Translations under genes and position numbers: made by a program
Notes under the pieces: generated by a model
Databases searched by the model: none
What the model saw: only the letters and a program-made list of their open reading frames with translations
What the model was told of the DNA's origin: nothing
Assembly (NCBI GenBank): GCA_964499465.1
Contig: CAZCLJ010000090.1
Coordinates: 1 to 14,954, forward strand
DNA from: JAAYJM01 sp964499465
GTDB taxonomy: Bacteria; Bacteroidota; Ignavibacteria; Kapaibacteriales; UBA2268
Length of the DNA: 14,954 nucleotides
Direction of reading: 5' to 3'
Part shown: positions 13,440 to 14,954 of the stretch, piece after piece
Position numbering within the stretch: the stretch's first letter is position 1
How the letters are laid out: every line of letters starts with the position of its first letter

Positions 13440-14906
13440 ATGGACAATACAGTTAATAAATTAGTATTTAAGTTAACTAAATCTGAAAAGAATTACTTTG
13501 TAAAATTTATTAAAAATAAAGAAATTTCAGAGCCATTTTATTTTCAACTTTATAATGATATTTTAAAAAAAGGTGTTATTTCTGCAGATGATTTAAGTAA
13601 TGATATTAAACCCAAAATTAATTTAAAAAAATTTTCTGCAGTTAAAGAACAATTATTAGAAAAGATTTTAATAAGTTTAACTAATAACAGATTTGAAAAT
13701 TCCCATAGATGGAAGATTCATAAAGATATTCATTTTATTCAAATTCTTATTGAGAAAGAGTTATATACCAAAGCACAAAAATATTTAATTAATACTAAAA
13801 AAATTGCTTATCATTATGAGGAATTTGAATTATTGCTTCAATTAATTAATATTGAAATTTCTCTTTGCTTCAAAAATTGCTTTATTGTTAATTATTCTAA
13901 ATTAAAAGAACTTTATAAAGAACAAAAAAAAGTTTTAAAAATTATTAAAAATATTAATAAATTATTGATTATAAAAGCCGAGTTACAACAATATCAATTA
14001 AATGAAGATTTTTATGGATTTGATTTAAATCATTTTATTCAATTATATGGTCATTCACCATTTATACCCAAAAAGAAGATATTAAGTATTAAAGCTAAAA
14101 GTATTTGGTTCTATATACAATCTCTTTGTTGCTATATTAAATTTGATTATCAACAGGATTATGATTACAATACAAAACAATATAATTTATTGAAAAACTT
14201 TTCTTATTTATTTAATAGAAATGAATATCTTCAATTAATGAATAATTATTTATTTTGTTGCTGCTTATTAAAAAAAGAAGATGATTTTAATTCTTTAGTT
14301 AATGAGTTAATTAATTTAAAAAATCAAACTTTTGAAGAAACTCAATATATTACTAAGGTTATACTCATAAGGAAATTAGAATTATATCACCAGATTAAAT
14401 ATTTTGAAGAAGCATATCATTTGGGATTAGAAGCAGAAAAAAATTTCATTCTGAATAAACCTATTAGTAATCATTATGAAATTAAATACTTACAATTATT
14501 AATTATTAGAGCTTATATTGAAATTTGTAACTACAATGCTGCTATTTCCTTATCAAATAAAAGTTTCAAAATTGAAGGTCCTACTATTGAATCTGCTCTT
14601 TTTAAAATATTTGAATTTATTGCTCATTATAAATTAGGCAATTTTGAAAATTTATTATATTCTGTTAATTCCTGGGCTAAAACTATTCGTTCTAAAAGAA
14701 AACAATTACCAATAGAAAAAATACTTATAAAATTCTTTAGAACTGTATGTAATATTAAAAACCAAAATGAAAAACTAAAATTAATTTCAAATGTGATTAT
14801 TCAACTAAAAGAATTAGAACAAAATAACTTAAAAACTATTATCAATCAGGATTTTGACTTTATCGTCTGGTTTGAAAGAGAACTGGAAGAAATGAATACT
14901 AATTGA
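13440..14906 (+). CDS. Helical-repeat (TPR-like) protein of a Bacteroidota family, function unknown
   Basis: A 488-residue, nearly all-helical, lysine- and asparagine-rich protein with no signal peptide or membrane segment, so probably cytoplasmic. The start (VFKLTKSEKNYFVKFI, residues 9-24; then FSAVKEQLLEKILISL, 65-80) resembles a family of uncharacterised Bacteroidota proteins that open with an L-x-K-S-E-K-[RN]-Y-F-K motif and continue in TPR-like helices. Here 300-375 (LELYHQIKYFEEAYHLGLEAEK..., AYIEICNYNAAISLSNKSF) looks most TPR-like. Cysteine pairs occur at 230-231 and 273-275. Start: ATG at 13440 without a Shine-Dalgarno, preceded by an AT-only stretch. Its DNA is visibly richer in A+T than the surface-protein genes, which may reflect transfer or relaxed constraint. 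The stop codon lies inside a heptamer array. The role is not known; TPR-like scaffolds usually bind other proteins. Confidence 0.75.
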   Translation: MDNTVNKLVFKLTKSEKNYFVKFIKNKEISEPFYFQLYNDILKKGVISADDLSNDIKPKINLKKFSAVKEQLLEKILISLTNNRFENSHRWKIHKDIHFIQILIEKELYTKAQKYLINTKKIAYHYEEFELLLQLINIEISLCFKNCFIVNYSKLKELYKEQKKVLKIIKNINKLLIIKAELQQYQLNEDFYGFDLNHFIQLYGHSPFIPKKKILSIKAKSIWFYIQSLCCYIKFDYQQDYDYNTKQYNLLKNFSYLFNRNEYLQLMNNYLFCCCLLKKEDDFNSLVNELINLKNQTFEETQYITKVILIRKLELYHQIKYFEEAYHLGLEAEKNFILNKPISNHYEIKYLQLLIIRAYIEICNYNAAISLSNKSFKIEGPTIESALFKIFEFIAHYKLGNFENLLYSVNSWAKTIRSKRKQLPIEKILIKFFRTVCNIKNQNEKLKLISNVIIQLKELEQNNLKTIINQDFDFIVWFERELEEMNTN

Positions 14907-14954
14907 TAATTGACAATTGACAATTGATAATTGATAATTGATAATTGACAATTG
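14902..14954 (+). repeat. Heptamer array beginning in the stop codon of the plus-strand gene
   Basis: ATTGATA, ATTGACA, ATTGACA, then three ATTGATA, ATTGACA and ATTG: seven full 7-bp units and a partial one, cut by the window edge. The TGA stop (14904-14906) is part of the first unit. Confidence 0.8.

Overview
The window is a low-GC stretch from a member of the Bacteroidota / FCB group. The clearest evidence is that three large minus-strand genes each start with an export signal and end in a type IX secretion (T9SS type A) sorting domain: PNP-type entry motif, beta-sandwich, and a hydrophobic strand with a basic end. The fourth gene belongs to a helical-repeat family that I know from Bacteroidota. 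Species cannot be named from this sequence.

Layout: 1-1495 has no credible gene and is packed with hairpins and dispersed repeats. 1496-3493 (-) is an Omp28/thioredoxin-like secreted protein. 3494-3982 is a repeat-bearing spacer. 3983-5188 (-) is a six-kelch beta-propeller protein. 5189-6271 is another repeat-rich spacer, dominated by a 7-bp-phased inverted array. 6272-13138 (-) is a 2288-residue multidomain surface protein with nine fibronectin III domains, two beta-propeller-like regions and three copies of a YPAPYG domain for which I know no name. 13139-13439 is an AT-rich divergent spacer. 13440-14906 (+) is a 488-residue helical protein. 14902-14954 is the start of another heptamer array that runs off the window.

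The three secreted proteins probably share one export route (Sec, then T9SS) and a cell-surface or extracellular location. They are not an obvious operon, because 0.5-1.1 kb of repeats separates them. The plus-strand gene is cytoplasmic and of unknown role.

The most unusual content is between the genes. There is a 160-bp MITE-like insertion with 12-bp terminal inverted repeats and an 11-bp target duplication. There are two hairpins with a conserved 22-nt core but different, still complementary stems, a 154-nt three-tier nested hairpin, REP-like mini-hairpins, and at least three families of palindromic elements shared among the gene gaps. Three heptamer-phased inverted arrays have related sequences, two of them with the same centre. 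No transposase, integrase, CRISPR array, rRNA or tRNA gene was found.
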